Shown in pieces: positions 63,911-64,000 of a stretch of 64,000 bases of DNA. Source of the DNA: Chelatococcus asaccharovorans (lineage in GTDB: Bacteria > Pseudomonadota > Alphaproteobacteria > Rhizobiales > Beijerinckiaceae). Positions within the stretch are counted from its first letter, which is position 1; each line of letters starts with the position of its first letter. The notes under the pieces are model-generated. The model did not search any database. It was not told the origin of the DNA and saw only the letters and a program-made list of their open reading frames with translations. The stretch is from NCBI RefSeq assembly GCF_003201475.1, contig NZ_QJJK01000004.1, positions 441,479 to 505,478 of the forward strand, read 5' to 3'. The position numbers and the translations under genes were made by a program.

Positions 63911-64000
63911 CCGGCCGATCAGGACCCAGGTTTGGGTTTAGAGTCCCCGATAGGGGATCAGGAAACCCCACGCCTTTAGGCGGCATGGGATAAGAGGCAT

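Overview
The window is GC-rich chromosomal DNA of an alphaproteobacterium, most likely Hyphomicrobiales (Rhizobiales). The evidence is a CtrA-ChpT-SciP cell-cycle set, an EipA/DUF1134 envelope protein, a PmtA-like methyltransferase, DUF2849 and DUF934 inside the sulfur genes, and families of palindromic intergenic repeats. The genus cannot be fixed from sequence alone.

Layout. 1-3.3 kb: EpmA (cut by the window edge), EF-P and a MASE1 class III cyclase. 3.7-6.3 kb: metNIQ methionine ABC operon. 6.9-19.9 kb: a nearly complete sulfate assimilation region with transporter sbp-cysT-cysW-cysA, then cysG-DUF2849-cysI-cysH-DUF934-cysD-cysNC; cysQ follows at 23 kb. 20-23 kb: envelope and membrane proteins. 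24-31 kb: chpT, a five-gene che operon (cheA-cheW-cheY-cheB-cheR) without receptors, and ctrA on the opposite strand. 31.9-35.4 kb: orphan fliJ, a flippase-like membrane protein, a methyltransferase, an HTH-only FlbD-like protein and sciP; the last two carry CtrA-box-like sites. 36-38 kb: mnmA and a PmtA-like gene. 38-46.2 kb: a catabolic cluster with a CUT1 ABC transporter, an ArgH-superfamily lyase, an MBL-fold hydrolase and a ROK regulator with a clear operator candidate. 46.8-53.5 kb: two metal-export modules (ZntA with a MerR regulator; CopA with CueR and an ATPase), each with a recognisable MerR-type promoter. 54.4 kb: tRNA-Ser(GGA), followed to the window end by a defence island with hsdR-hsdM-hsdS, an unknown small gene, an Mrr-type nuclease and an OLD-like ATPase/nuclease gene broken by a frameshift in a T tract.

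How it fits together. The sulfur genes take sulfate from uptake to sulfide: CysTWA/Sbp import, CysD/CysNC activation, CysH reduction with a plant-type APS reductase cysteine pattern, siroheme from CysG, and CysI. ChpT, CtrA and SciP form part of the alphaproteobacterial cell-cycle circuit. The hsd genes and their neighbours look like a horizontally acquired anti-phage island beside a tRNA.

Most notable: a run of palindromic repeats read in frame as about 115 extra residues in CysH; the lyase/transporter/ROK cluster of unknown substrate with a perfect 9+9 bp inverted repeat; a CheB whose receiver domain has lost its phosphorylation pocket; and the defence island with an unknown 119-residue protein and a T7 frameshift.
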